Assembly (NCBI GenBank): GCA_977006965.1
Contig: OZ345369.1
Coordinates: 310,001-374,000, forward strand
Length of the DNA: 64,000 bases
Reading direction: 5' to 3'
DNA from: Phymatolithon calcareum
Taxonomy: Eukaryota > Rhodophyta > Florideophyceae > Hapalidiales
The notes beneath the pieces were generated by a model that saw nothing but the letters and a program-made list of their open reading frames with translations, searched no databases and was not told the origin of the DNA. The translations under genes were made by a program, and so were the position numbers. Shown piece after piece: positions 12,809 through 23,545 of the stretch (position 1 is the stretch's first letter; every line of letters begins with the position of its first letter).

Positions 12809-12934
12809 TGTTTTCGACGGTCACTTGGGAAGCACATTAGCATTTGGCCCTAATAAACCATATAATTGTCCGGCCAAAGTGCTGCTGTGCTCTCAGTGGT
12901 CATTGTTTCATGAAACAATGACCGTCGAAAACAC
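12809..12934. repeat. Small foldback with nested perfect palindrome
   Basis: GTGTTTTCGACGGTCA at 12809-12824 is repeated in inverse at 12919-12934. Inside the right arm, 12898-12923 is a perfect 26-bp palindrome (half-site GGTCATTGTTTCA). The structure could be a tiny MITE remnant or a cruciform-forming sequence. No flanking target duplication is certain. Confidence 0.5.
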
Positions 12935-13891
12935 AATCATGCATAACTGTAAAACAATTGTTTTTCAGAAGATCTTAATCCAAATTTGCAGAACAGCAAG
13001 CGCACAGTACATCGAGCAGAGTAGAAAACCAATCATCGGCGAATTTATAATATTGTCGTCTACGCGTTGTCGGGTCGACATCGACCTTTATTGTCGTGTA
13101 TCGGGACATGCTGTCCCGTGTACTCGTAAAAATGAAAATCATATTCTACGCATGACACGTGTATGCATTAAATCTGTCTGTGCACTAAGTACAGCCTTCA
13201 GATACGCATTCTAGGGCACCTTCAAAATTTGCCCCTGAGGCTAATCCAACGCTCTACTCCGTTTTGTTCTAGTCCTTAACGATCCCGAGTTATTCGACGA
13301 CAAAGGTTTGTCGAAGGAATCGGCGAAATATCAGCGGTATCGCAGATGCCGCCAAACAATATTCGTCACGGGATAGTACATCGCGACATGGAACCTGTAG
13401 ATACGAATCGATAGCTACGATGCTTCGAGGAAAAATGCCTCGGACATGAACCCCGAAAAATCCTGCGGAAATTACCGAAAATCAAGGTGGGCGAGAAATT
13501 ACCGAAGAATTGGGTGTTGCGAGCTACCCGAACAATGAGTATGATATCTGATTATCGAAGGATGAATATCGGATTATCGAAGGGAATTCGATTTTAGAAT
13601 ATATGATAACGGGATTGGTGAAGCTCACCAACGAAGTGTGAGAGCAGACAACTACCGCGTTCAAGTTAACTTGCTTTCTTTTTTCGTGCCTTGATCGGCC
13701 AAGCAGACGGGACGTCGCTTGCTTGCGGTGTGACCGGGAGTTTACCGCAGGGCTAACGGTTAAGTTTAAACGCAACTGTAATTGTCGCACGAGCCAAAAG
13801 CAGAACTTTTTTTAATTTTTCGCCAATTATTTCGACCATCTGTGCGCCTGTAGCAGATTGTTCAACATTTATTTTGCAAAGCGCATAACAA
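12935..13891. other. No recognisable gene
   Basis: Short frames only. Around 13555-13610 the sequence carries repeated GATTATCGAAGG motifs. Nothing in it can be assigned. Confidence 0.35.
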
Positions 13892-13999
13892 GTGCAGCCG
13901 CAACGAAGTTTCCCGCAAACCCCTAGTCTCTCATCAGTCCTCCCACCTGTCGGGCGAGACGCTAATCGACATTCATCCTCCATCGACGTCCTAGTAACA

Positions 14000-15310
14000 A
14001 TGAGCGAAGCCACCTCGACCTCCATTCCCCACAGGCCAACAATTGCACTAGTCGGAAACCCGGGCGCTGGTAAAAGCACTCTCCTCAACGGACTCTTCGG
14101 CCGTCCACAGTTTAGAAGCGGGCCCAGCCTTTTTGAAGGTTTAACAGAAGTTCTACAAGCATATCAGGTACGAAACTTGACGCTGTAAGACACTCCCGGT
14201 CTTTTCGTTATTACGAGAACTAAGTAAGCGTGCGAAGAGCTGGACAAGTTACTCTCCAAGAATGTGTCACTCAAGATTGCCTTCGTTGTCGCTTTGGATT
14301 GCGGCCGAGTGAGAAAAAGCGACACGCTCACGATAAAGCTCGTACTCGATGCTACTTCGGTGGACACGAATGACCGGTTCGAGCAAGATGGAAGACCGTG
14401 TTGAGGCCTTGTTACGAAAAAAACCGCGAAACGGAATGCCGAATGCGAAAAAATTGACGGATGATCGGAACACGAGCCACTGGTGCTACGTGCCATTGGA
14501 GACCTCTCTTCTCGCGGCAGAAGACGAATGCCACATGACGAAGATGTTGAACCCCCTACCCCATCATCTTCCCGTGACGAAGCCATTGTACACGGTGGTT
14601 TCCAGCGTTGAGACGCAGAAAGTGGAAAAGCTTCTGGAGGCTGCGGAGAATTGCGTCAGCGAAATCGATAATGCTAAGGGAAGAGAATTTAGGGAAATGA
14701 TGGCAGACTTTGAGCTACAAAGCTTGCTTATGAAATGCGAATCAGTGCATTGGAGCAAGCACTAGATGAGCCCAAGTCGAAGATGTCACAGAGATCAAAA
14801 GAAGTACAAAATATCGAAGAGGAAAAGAGAGAAGAGAGCGTGTCGTACGATCTGGATGTCGCTTTTGCAGCCATTCAGGAAGACAGACAAGCAGAATGTG
14901 GCACAGATAGGATACTGGAGGACCCGGTCCGCGCAGCTGAAATGTACAGTCAAACGATTGAAGGGGGGTATGTGAAGGCAATGGTCAATCTTGGATGGTT
15001 GCTACAAAATCACGCAGATTGTGTACCGTCCGACCCGGTTCGTTTAGCTGAGATGTACAGTGGAGCTATTGAAGGTGGGAATGTGAGTGCAATATTCAAT
15101 CTTGGATGGTTGCTATAAAATGGCGGAATTGGTGTAATGTCCGACCCGGTTCGTGCGGCTGAGATGTACAGTGGATCTAGGTAAGAATGTGTATGCAATG
15201 CGCAATCTGGGATTGTTGCTACAAAATGGCGCAGATGGTGTACCGCTCGACCCTGTTTGTGCAGCTGAGATGTACAGTCGAGCTATTGAAGGTGGGAATA
15301 TGTCGTTACT
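14000..15310 (+). pseudogene. GIMAP-like GTPase / coiled-coil / Sel1-repeat protein, copy 1 (broken)
   Basis: The frame opens at ATG 14000. A textbook P-loop follows (ALVGNPGAGKSTLLNGLFG) and then the G3 motif DTPGLF near 14190, immediately after an in-frame stop. DTPGLF next to a GxxGxGKS P-loop is characteristic of AIG1/GIMAP-type septin-like GTPases. The middle (about 14349-14765) is charged and helical. From about 14930 there are Sel1-type repeats (for example AEMYSGAIEGGNVSAIFNLG). Several stops and frame changes from 14187 onward make this a pseudogene. A second decayed copy with the same order of parts lies at 31021-32181, so this is a dispersed family. AIG1-type GTPases act in pathogen defence in plants and animals; a defence role here is inference only. 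Confidence 0.6.
14930..15300 (+). repeat. Tandem Sel1-repeat units, about 108-117 bp period
   Basis: About four units follow each other. Each contains a GACCCGGTTCG-like block, GCTGAGATGTACAGT, and GGTGGGAATGTG followed by a CTTGGATGGTTGCTA-like block. Each unit encodes one roughly 36-residue Sel1 motif (helix-turn-helix solenoid, protein-protein interaction). DNA-level similarity between units is high, so the array expanded recently relative to the decay of the rest of the gene. The later units carry stops. Confidence 0.6.
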
Positions 15311-15429
15311 CTAGACCGTGAGCCGAATACTGTTGCTCATGCCGCGGCATGTTTCGAGCGCCAAGTTCTATGTCCCATGGGGGGTAGGGTTAACCGTCAG
15401 TTCTGGAGAGTTTGCACATTGAACGGAGA

Positions 15430-17071
15430 TTCTATGTCCGAAAACGGCGGTATCGGGTCCCAAACGCTGTACGATTGCTTCATGAAGATGTTTCCACAAG
15501 TCCACCTGCAGAAAATGGCTTCCTGGACGTCCGCTTAGCTGAAAAGAATCCGAAGACAGGAAACGTCTGTGACAGAGTTGCTTAAGTTTTTCGGAGTACT
15601 CATCCTCATGACGAGGTTTGAGTTCGGTGCTAAGAAAGAATTGTGGAACACTACCAGACCGAACAAATTTCTCCCTGCGCCTTCTTTCTCAAACACTGGG
15701 ATGACAAGAGACAGGTTTTCCGAGTATCTCCGGTGTGTTACTTTCAGAGTGCAACCAAGTGAAAAAGCTGTATGTCGTCCGCACAATACCTCTGGGCGCT
15801 TGTTCAGGACTTTGTTGATGCCATTAGTGACCACAGAAAACGCACTGTGTCTCCGTCAGAACTGATTTGCGTCGATGAATCTAATTCTCGTTGGTCAGGA
15901 AACGGGGCTCACTGGATTGAGATTGGACTACTCCAAAACATCGCCATGGACCGTAAACCGTAGAATGGTTGCGAAATACAGAATTAAGCATGTGGACGAA
16001 GTGGTATAATGCGTCATCTTGAGCCGGTGACCAGTGCTGAGGACGAGAAACGAAGAGATTACGAAGGTGAAACTGCGCATCTTACAGAAGTTCTTCGCCG
16101 TCTCGTGGCCGCATACTATGGTACAAGGCGAATTCTATGCGCGGATTCGTACATTGCAAGTGTGGAATCGGCAGAGATGCTCCTCCGACTGGGCCTGAAG
16201 TTCATTGGGGTCTTCAAAACCGCGAAATAAAGTACCCTATGTAATACCTGTCACAATTTGAGCTTTCTGAAAGAGGCCAATGTGTTTCTATGATTCGAAA
16301 ATCGTTGAATGGCGAGCCGTCAATGATGGCAGCCCTGTGGGTTGACCGTGATCGCCTTTATTTCATTTCGACTACATCTGCAACTATGGAAGGGATGTCG
16401 TACAATCGTGTCCGCTGGCGTCTGCTTGAAGACGGACCCTCACGTGTTGAGTTCTCAGTCTTGCAGCCCGAAGTTCGTGAAGCTTACTATATCGCTTGTG
16501 CTCAAACTGACAAGCACAACAGATACCGCCATGAGAGCTTGGATATGGAGAAGAAAATTCGGACCCAGGACTGGTCTTTTCGAGTTAACACATCTCTTCT
16601 TGCAACTTGCGTGGATGATAGCTGGCTTCTATTTTCCAGTGCTCATCCAGAATCTCTGCAGCACAGGACGTAGCGACGATACGAAGAAGCGCTGGCCGAG
16701 CAGCTCATCGATGACACATTTGGCTTGCGCAATACTCGCAGGCGTTCAGTCACTCCAGAGAGTACATTTCCGTCCGGAAGCGGGCTTGGGACGCACGTAA
16801 GGCAACGAAGAAGAAAACTAAGACTGCAGATGGACTGATGACTACTTTCGCAGTGCAAAACAACTGCAAAGTTTGCAAAGTGAGCAAAACGGCACTCGTG
16901 TGTTCATCATGTAACCGGCTTGATGGTGCCACAATCTTATTTGTGGCACTTCAACAGGTAGAAATTGTTTTGCTAAGCATGTGGAGGACATCCATGAGCT
17001 TGACGCTTTTGATTTGCCTGAAAATAGGTTTCGATCTCAAAAATTAAATAATTCTCATTCCCTCAATTGAG
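15430..17071 (+). pseudogene. piggyBac-like transposase (DDE_Tnp_1_7), decayed
   Basis: Pieces in shifting frames run in the order of a piggyBac (PGBD-type) transposase. ELLKFFGVLILMTRFEFGA and FSNTGMTRDRFSEYLRC form the N-terminal part (15569-15790). Near 15830-15970 come LICVDESNSRW, with the first catalytic Asp, and IAMDRKP then NGCEIQN. ILCADSYIASVESAEML, with the second Asp, lies at 16130-16180, with GLKFIGVFKTAK after it. The third region is ALWVDRDRLYFIST...SYNRVRW (16330-16420), and QTDKHNRYR...DWSFRVNTSL lies at 16505-16595. The C-terminal zinc-binding domain (CKVC...CSSC, then CGTSTGRNCFAKHVED) lies at 16865-16990. Multiple stops and shifts show that it is inactive. A shorter second copy of the 3' end is at 18876-19224. 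Confidence 0.8.
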
Positions 17072-17120
17072 GGAAAACTGCCCCTCAAATGAGGCTAAAT
17101 TTCCGGCACATAGACACTAG
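17054..17120 (+). repeat. 3' end of the piggyBac-like element, copy 1
   Basis: Just after the transposase, a 14-bp palindrome CCCTCAATTGAGGG (17060-17073) is followed by GCCCCTCAA and, about 40 bp later, TAGACACTAG (17111-17120). The same arrangement occurs at 19260-19319, after the second transposase fragment. This marks a shared element terminus. Confidence 0.6.
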
Positions 17121-17877
17121 CGACTGCACACGTGATCATTTTCCTTGGACGCAACTGTTCGCTCATTTTGCACTGGTAGTGATTTACTCCAAATTTCAGA
17201 TGGAGAGAACGTTGTTGCAATCCTCTGTAATTCTCCAACATAATAAACGTGCCCGAAGATTTATGCATTCTAATGCAGGTAGATCTAACTAAGCTGGACA
17301 CTGCCAAGACTGAAAACCATTAAACAAATGAACAAGCAGCAGAAGGAGGCTAATTTGGAGCATTACTGTGCAGCAGGCAACGTGAATGCCCAAATTACGC
17401 TCGATCAGCGCCAATAATGACCACTACTGAGTGCATTTAGAGCATTCCGGCCGAAACTGGAGACTCCTGCGTGTGGCGGATACGGATGTGATATAGTGTG
17501 TGGAGTACGCACTGTAGACTCTAGTTGTGTGCAGTTGCGCATATGCGCTGAGAGACAATCATGGATGATAGAATACTCACTACAAGCAACAAGTGGGAGT
17601 TGAACTCAGAGTAAGTCGTGACATTTATCGTGTCTAATATTGGATGAACAAGGATTAGGGAGACAATATGATCAATTAAAAGTATGATAATTAGATCAAT
17701 GAAATTTTCGTGAAGCGTTCGGAGAGGCCCTGCCAATTATCGTACACGTGCACACGTGTATCATGATAACTGCAATCATAAAGCCATGAGCAGTGCATCA
17801 TACTCGTTGTTCTAGGCTAATCTATTAATAGTCTAGAGTGCTGTAAGGGAAAATGGAAGCAGTTTTGAAGGGCTAAC
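17121..17877. other. No recognisable gene
   Basis: AT-rich with short frames only. Around 17665-17680 a GGGAGACAATATGAT motif resembles the start of the LTR-like repeat that follows at 17878, hinting at related element sequence. Confidence 0.3.
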
Positions 17878-17983
17878 TGTTGATACAATATGATAGGACG
17901 ACTAGGCTAAAGAGTTGTGTCCTTGATCAGGAACATGTGTGGACCTATGATGTAATGTATCTGAAAGATGTGTATCCTCAACA
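17878..17983 (+). mobile_element. 106-bp LTR-like repeat, copy 1
   Basis: It begins TGTTGA and ends TCAACA, the inverted-end signature of LTRs. It is about 90 percent identical by eye to 42156-42261, which is the same length. Shared blocks include CAATATGATAGGACGACTAG and GATCAGGAACATGTGTGG. No 5-bp target duplication flanks this copy (CTAAC on the left, AGTAT on the right), so it may be one LTR of a decayed small element or a recombined solo LTR. Confidence 0.6.
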
Positions 17984-18043
17984 AGTATGTGTATCCAAAC
18001 AATTCCCTCTCCATTCGCAATGAAACGCTGAACAGTAGACTAA

Positions 18044-18866
18044 CTAAGCTGCAACCCAGTCCTCAGAAGCACTGGGCGCCCTTTTGGGGGCTCTCTTCGC
18101 CACGCCCTCTAAGATTTTTAGAATGTTTTCAAACAACCCCCCATTGTTCACGAACTTGAGTACTTCGACCCGTTTCTCATTGCATATTTCCTCCGCCGTT
18201 TTGGTGACAACTCTACTAATAGTCTGGCGTCTTGATGCATTCCGTCCACTACATCGTAAGAGTAGTTGCTCCACGGTCTCCTTGGTTCCCACAAAGCATG
18301 CATATAGGGTCCTATTTGACGGGAACATCTTGAAAAACTGTTACCAGCGTGCAACATAGTGCGGCAAGTTGATTGAGAGTAGTTTCAGTGCGCATGTGGC
18401 TTATATTGCACTCTGGGGGTAACAATTGTATACTCCGAAGCTTTTTCGACTATTGCCGATTGAAAATCGACCGCGCAGATTCTATGGTTAAATACATATT
18501 TTTATGCGTCACCAGACTGGACTCCATAATGCCTTTTCGAGCAAGGTCGTCCGTTTTATCGTTCCCAGGGAGCCCACAGTAGCTTGGAATCCAAATGGCT
18601 TCGCAAGTGATCATATGATCAATCAGCCTTCCCATAGCATCCGACAGCTTGTCATCTCCCCATACATCCATCGTTGCCCGTTCAGCGCATCTAGGAAGCT
18701 CCTTCTGTCTGTAAACCAGAAATTGTGGTGTACGCATGGGATTCGAAAGCGTTCCATCTCCTCAAAAGCTCAGACTGCCGAGAATATTTCGGCGATGAAC
18801 GACGAACCCACTGCTTCAATGGTCGTTTCGTATGAACACATTCGCTCCGGTAACATTCTTGGTTAA
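18044..18866 (-). pseudogene. Non-LTR retrotransposon 3' part: RNase H and zinc-knuckle tail, copy 1
   Basis: Reading from 18866 downwards, an RNase H domain is visible: FTDRRSFLDALNGQRW carries the second acidic position, and WIPSYCGLPGNDKTDDLARKG is the classic RNase H C-terminal block with its late Asp. The end of the polyprotein (18330-18044) has the CFVGTKETVEQLLLRCSGR motif, a variant of the Cys/His tail that follows RNase H in many LINEs; one expected Cys pair is missing. Frameshifts separate the parts. The same family recurs at 33208-34171. Only the 3' third of the element is present, consistent with 5' truncation. Confidence 0.7.
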
Positions 18867-18875
18867 TAACTCGTT

Positions 18876-19319
18876 TCTAATTTCTGAAGCTCATCCAGAG
18901 TGTCAGCAGTGCGTGATGAAAGATAACATGAAGTACTGATCCAGCAATTCATCGATACCGCATTTAACTCCGGTACTGCTCGTCAACATTCAATCAATTC
19001 ACGCAGTACATTTACGTTAGAGACCGGTGCTCGAACCCACTTTTGCAGCGCAAATCAACCGCAAAGTTTGCAAATTGAGGAAAACGACTGCCATATGTTC
19101 ATCATGTAACAAGCTCTATAGTGGCGAAATATGCATCTGTCGCTTTCATTTCGTTGAGACTGTTTCACGAAGCTCTTTGTTTCTATCCATAAGCTTAACG
19201 CCGTCGAAGAGCCTGAAATAGGAGAGATTTTGTTTGCAAAAAATTATATGAATCTCATACCCTCAATTGAGGGAAAGTGCCCCTCAATTGACTGATATTT
19301 TGAGTAAACTAGACACTAG
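18876..19319 (+). pseudogene. piggyBac-like element 3' end, copy 2
   Basis: Fragments of the transposase C-terminus are present (QINRKVCKLRKTTAICSSCN near 19045-19105, then a frame-shifted continuation of the zinc-binding domain). They are followed by the same terminal palindrome CCCTCAATTGAGGG at 19260-19273 and TAGACACTAG at 19310-19319 as at 17060-17120. The 5' part is absent. A LINE tail on the opposite strand (18044-18866) lies between the two piggyBac copies. Confidence 0.65.
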
Positions 19320-20335
19320 AGGAAAAGAACATGGGATTTCCGTGCACATAAGTTATAAGAGATAAAATAGGAAATGTCTTTATAAATCCCGACTGGAATC
19401 CATCTAGCGGACCGGAGGGAGACAGACAACCAACGACTGATAATAGGTAAATAAGCAAAGAGTAATATCGTAAATACACAACTCCCACTGGCTCAATCAA
19501 CCCCCGAATTATTTGTTCGTTTCAGAGTGAATTCTTATGCGAGTGAGTATAGTTGATCCTTCAGGATAGGTTTCAGAAGTAATGGAAAGAAACTGGATAG
19601 TTGACACCCACCCCCGTTGAATCACGGAAGAGCGCCGAGAAGTACATAAGGAGGATGTTATCTGAATTATTGAAATCTAAGTAACCAGGCTCGCTGAAAT
19701 GTGTTCCTCGTCGGGTGCCTCCTTTTCGAAGCGCAATCGGCATTTGCAAAATGAGAGTGTACCTGAGATGACAGATGAGAAACGGTTCTATTTGTCGAGC
19801 CGCGTTTTGCGGTCATCTTGAAGGCACGTTTGAGAGTGATATCAGAGCTCAATTAAATGCAGCACTACAGAACCGTGCAGTAATGATAATTGCAGCTTTT
19901 CAGTAGTTCCCCATGGTCGGTTCGAACCTTCATAGCTCTGCGCTTAGTATTGATCTTCGATTGCTAAGAGGCTATCGGTAGTCCAGTGCGTCAGGTATTT
20001 GGAAGCACTCTCGAAGACAGTGGGTGGGGTTCAAGACAGGCCATGAAACATTTATTCAATCATGTACTCTATTTTCCGAGGGAAGTTCTTCCACAGCGCA
20101 GATTTTTTAATTTACTGAGACTTTTTTGTGAAAAGATTTGTTCTATATTCCAGCGCTATAGTCGTCGCAAATAAGGGGAAAGATTCCTTTCTTCAATATA
20201 AGCTAAACTGCTTGTACACTCAGCCACGCGCATGGCCACATCCACTCATAGAGTCCGATCGAACATGAGAGCTCTGATAGCGAATGCGTTCGCAATGGTT
20301 TCGGTTCGGCCTGGTTAATCGGCTCCGCCATCCGT
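19320..20335. other. No recognisable gene
   Basis: Short frames only. A GGTTCGAACC stretch at about 19919-19928 superficially resembles a tRNA T-arm, but no acceptor stem or anticodon arm can be built around it. The 3' flank of the tyrosine-recombinase retrotransposon presumably lies at the end of this interval. Confidence 0.35.
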
Positions 20336-21081
20336 TTACTCTGGTGGTGGCGTAAAGTTGAAAAGCTTATATCGTTGCTCTAAACGCAGTTCAAAACGAC
20401 GTCTGAGTTGAGCAAAAATCTTTTGAAGTTGATGGTGAACCTGATCGGGTTGAAGGTATTGAAGCATAGACTTTGATGACGCCCATCGTCTACAGAGCTG
20501 AATTTCATAACGCGTCAGTCGACCGTGCATCTGATCCTTGGTTGCACCACCGCAGCGAAGTCCATGTAGTTTAGTATCTCCAATATCAATGTTGAATGTT
20601 TCCAAAATCGGGCTCACTCGTTTTCACAGTGTTGCCATTGAGAGTCGGAACATCTTATTGTCCATTTATGTTTCATTCTTGGATCGAATAACTTTTTGCC
20701 GTCGAATAACTCGGCATTTAGTAAGCCATGAACGAAAACTGATTGGTTGGTTCCAGGTTTGGTTTTTGGTAGCGTCAATACATCATAGTAATTTTGGTTG
20801 GGTCCCTGGGGAGAATCGAGGAAGATAAAGTCTTGACACCTCGCGTTCGAGTCATCTGAAGATCGCAAGAAGCAATCAAATATGACCAATATTGCCATAG
20901 CCATGTCTGGACGGCCTTCTTTTAGGAGTTCAGAGGCGATGGAATTTGCCAATTCTTCGGATATAACAGTACGGGCCTTTACAGGAACATGTCTTGTCCA
21001 CCCCTCGAGAGAGGCGCGGAGGTCCTGCATTTTGCCGCGCAAGGTTGCTGTGTACAGCTCAACAGCTAACATTGCATTCAC
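20336..21081 (-). pseudogene. Tyrosine recombinase domain of the YR retrotransposon
   Basis: Two overlapping frames (21081-20614 and 20617-20336) cover the recombinase. FDCFLRSSD probably contains the first catalytic Arg. HGLRCGGATKDQM is the HxxR box with the second Arg. RRWASSKSMLQYLQPD holds the conserved Trp (position of the second His/Trp) and the nucleophilic Tyr. The strand order and the glycine-rich GGAT after HxxR match DIRS-like recombinases rather than phage integrases. The change of frame near 20615 shows the gene is broken. Confidence 0.7.
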
Positions 21082-21298
21082 AAATAATTTTCATCGTGTC
21101 TTGTTCCGAGTATGATACATATGAACCGCGAAGTCCAGTAAGTACCCCTCGGTTTTTGATAAATCGGTAAATGTGTCATGGTCTTTTCCTCCAAGTATTT
21201 GATGAAGGCTTCGAAGCCACGGTCCTACTGATTTTTGGTGCTCTTGGCGACTCGGAGAGCTAGTAGCTCATACCGTCCGTGACGGTCCATCAGCAGGA

Positions 21299-22730
21299 TT
21301 AAACTAGCTTCTGATATATATGCACTTTAGGTGCAAGTCTCCCGCCAACGTGAGAGCTGCCACTTGTCTGCAAATATGATAGAGTCCAAGACTCGACCTT
21401 CCTTTCTGGAGCGCCCCAATTAGCGCCTGAATGTCCACCCCAATTACTAACCTTTTTCCAAATTTCAATATGTTGCGTGGAAACCATTTAAGACCCAATA
21501 TGAGTGCCTTTACTTCGAGAATGTTGATATGCGCGCTAGTGCGCCATCGATGCCTGATTGCCAGTTTCCATGTTTTTCGACTCAGCCACTCACCTATTGG
21601 CTCCCATGTAGTAGTGACAGGTACTCGTTCTCGGTTGCATCGGTGTAAAAAAACCCTGCTCTAAAATTGCTTGCGTCAATGCAGAAGATTTTCTCGGAAA
21701 TTTTGCGTTTGATGTTGCCGTATATGAGAGTGAGAGATTTGAAAGAGTCCATAATTCGCATCGGGCTCCATACCTTGGAATTGGGCAGTAGGCATCGGCG
21801 TGCATCATTTCATAGCATTCTTTTAGGATCGACAATATTGGCCGGCGTAGGAGGAGGAACCACACTCATTTCCCCAAAAGGGTAGACAGGCTGTCATGTG
21901 ACCATAAATTGGCCCTAACCATTCGGTGGGTATCGGAGAGGAGCTCACCCATTTTAATCGTTCTTGGTAAAAGGGTACCAGTCTTTTTGACCCCAATACC
22001 AAGAATATCAGTTAATTTCTTTCGTGATAGCTCCACCTTTACATCTCCCGACGAAATTCCAGTATCCTCACATTCTTCGCGGGCGGCAACAACAGGTTCC
22101 CTAATTTCGGTTAAGTGAGTTCCCATCCAAAAAAAATCGACGATATAGCACCGTCTCGCGCTTTATTCAGGATGAGGCGTCCGGATGGTCAGATGATGTC
22201 GTCGGGGCTTAGAGAAGAAATTTTAACTTAAGGCGTTCTCATGGATTGATTGTCTCAAAAACTCCGAATTTGACCGCCCCATAGGTAGTACACATAGCAT
22301 GGGCCAGTTTTTGACTCCCTTGATTTTAACGGCAGGGAGCCCGAAAATGTCTACATTTCGGCATTTTGATACGGTGGTTGAAGTTGCCCATGTCGGTCTT
22401 GCCGCTGTGTAAGTCCTTGTCGGACTCGAGCTAGAGGTCAACGAAGTCCCCAGGGTTTGGGAGAATAACCTCAGGAGAAGGGGTGAAGAACAAATTCGCC
22501 TTCCGCGCATCATTGATTAAGAGCTGCTTGTCCTTTTTGGGTACAGCAAATATGCCATTACGAACAGTCGGTTTAGTGGTGCTTAGGAAGACGATTCCCT
22601 TTTCTCGTAGTCTGAGTATGACTCGGTAGTACTCACGAGGGTCAATACCAACGTAACCTCGGATTGATTTTATTTCATCATTGGTTGTTTTTGGGTCTTT
22701 TAAAATATTCTCAGGTGTCGCATATATCAT
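21299..22730 (-). pseudogene. Reverse transcriptase and RNase H region of the YR retrotransposon
   Basis: The frame opens with ATG at 22730-22728. FAVPKKDKQLLINDARKAN (about 22540-22485) is the RT N-terminal block. KTDMGNFNHRI near 22400-22370, in another frame, gives the catalytic A motif, and FGLPAVKIKG then LPMGRSNSEFLRQSIHEN follow. The RT connection domain contains LWSHDSLSTLLGKWVWFLL (about 21900-21850). The RNase H part is at 21490-21300 (LVIGVDIQALIGALQKGRS). Frameshifts near 22430 and several stops make it non-functional. The ATG overlaps the stop of the upstream gag-like frame as ATGA. Confidence 0.65.
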
Positions 22731-23545
22731 AGAAAGTTCTGTCGGTAGGCGTCAAGCAGCTCGATGGTTCCCGCAACTCTGTCAGAAGGCAGCGATAGTT
22801 TTGAGGCCTCCATCCAAATTTTCGGTTGACAACTTTCGGCTAAATAGGTAGAGCTTTCGGTTAGTACTCTCGTTGTCACCCACTGGTCCGCACGTGATAA
22901 TAGTTGCCGGTGGAACGCCCGGTCGCATGAATCACTCACTGAAGAACATATTTCCGATTGACTGGCGGAGAGTTGTTTGTCATCGAAAATTAGAGGTTCA
23001 TTCATGCTGGTGACCTGTCCTCTGCCAAATGAATTGATGCAGGTTAGTACATGCTCTTTGGCCGTCAGGATGGCATTTTCCTTACGTAATCGTGACCTAT
23101 TACGGGGCCCTTTTGCACATGTATTGCCATAAATTCCCCTAATCGGTAGGATGAACAACTCACGTCCGTCGTGGGTAAAAAATCTTTTCATTTTTATACT
23201 ACTAACTTTTGCGAGCCCCTGCAGCCCCCTTTTTCTTGTGTCGGGGTTCTCTCCCAGGGTCTTCATGGTCTGACGTTTGAATCGCGCTGCTCGGCGGGCG
23301 GCACGTAATTCGCGGCTGACCACCGCACCTTCCTCATTGCGATCCTCAAACATGTGGGCAGCAACTTCCCACTTTCCGGTACGGTCAGCCAGCTCGAGTT
23401 TCGCTAATCGTCGCAGTAGAACTTCCACGGCATCGCTTTTCCTCGCCTTTTCCATACCGAGATCGAAGATGAGCAAATATACGGCAGCTGCAATAGTTTC
23501 GCTCTCACATCGGTTCCGATCGGTTCTAAAGTCATGGGTTCGCAC
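22727..23545 (-). CDS. Gag-like open frame of the YR retrotransposon
   Basis: An uninterrupted 272-codon frame precedes the polymerase in the expected gag position. It is rich in charged residues, with an Arg/Ala-rich segment (LRAARRAARFKRQTMKT) likely to bind nucleic acid. No zinc knuckle is present, as in many DIRS elements. Its TGA overlaps the polymerase ATG (ATGA at 22730-22727), an arrangement that would suit termination-reinitiation. Another minus-strand frame (23658-23404) extends upstream in a different phase, so the true start is uncertain. Function is assigned by position only. Confidence 0.5.
   Translation of the reverse strand: MRTHDFRTDRNRCESETIAAAVYLLIFDLGMEKARKSDAVEVLLRRLAKLELADRTGKWEVAAHMFEDRNEEGAVVSRELRAARRAARFKRQTMKTLGENPDTRKRGLQGLAKVSSIKMKRFFTHDGRELFILPIRGIYGNTCAKGPRNRSRLRKENAILTAKEHVLTCINSFGRGQVTSMNEPLIFDDKQLSASQSEICSSVSDSCDRAFHRQLLSRADQWVTTRVLTESSTYLAESCQPKIWMEASKLSLPSDRVAGTIELLDAYRQNFL

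Noticed and set aside
19900-19960. tRNA-like T-arm (GGTTCGAACC)
   Set aside because: No acceptor stem, D-arm or anticodon arm can be formed around it.
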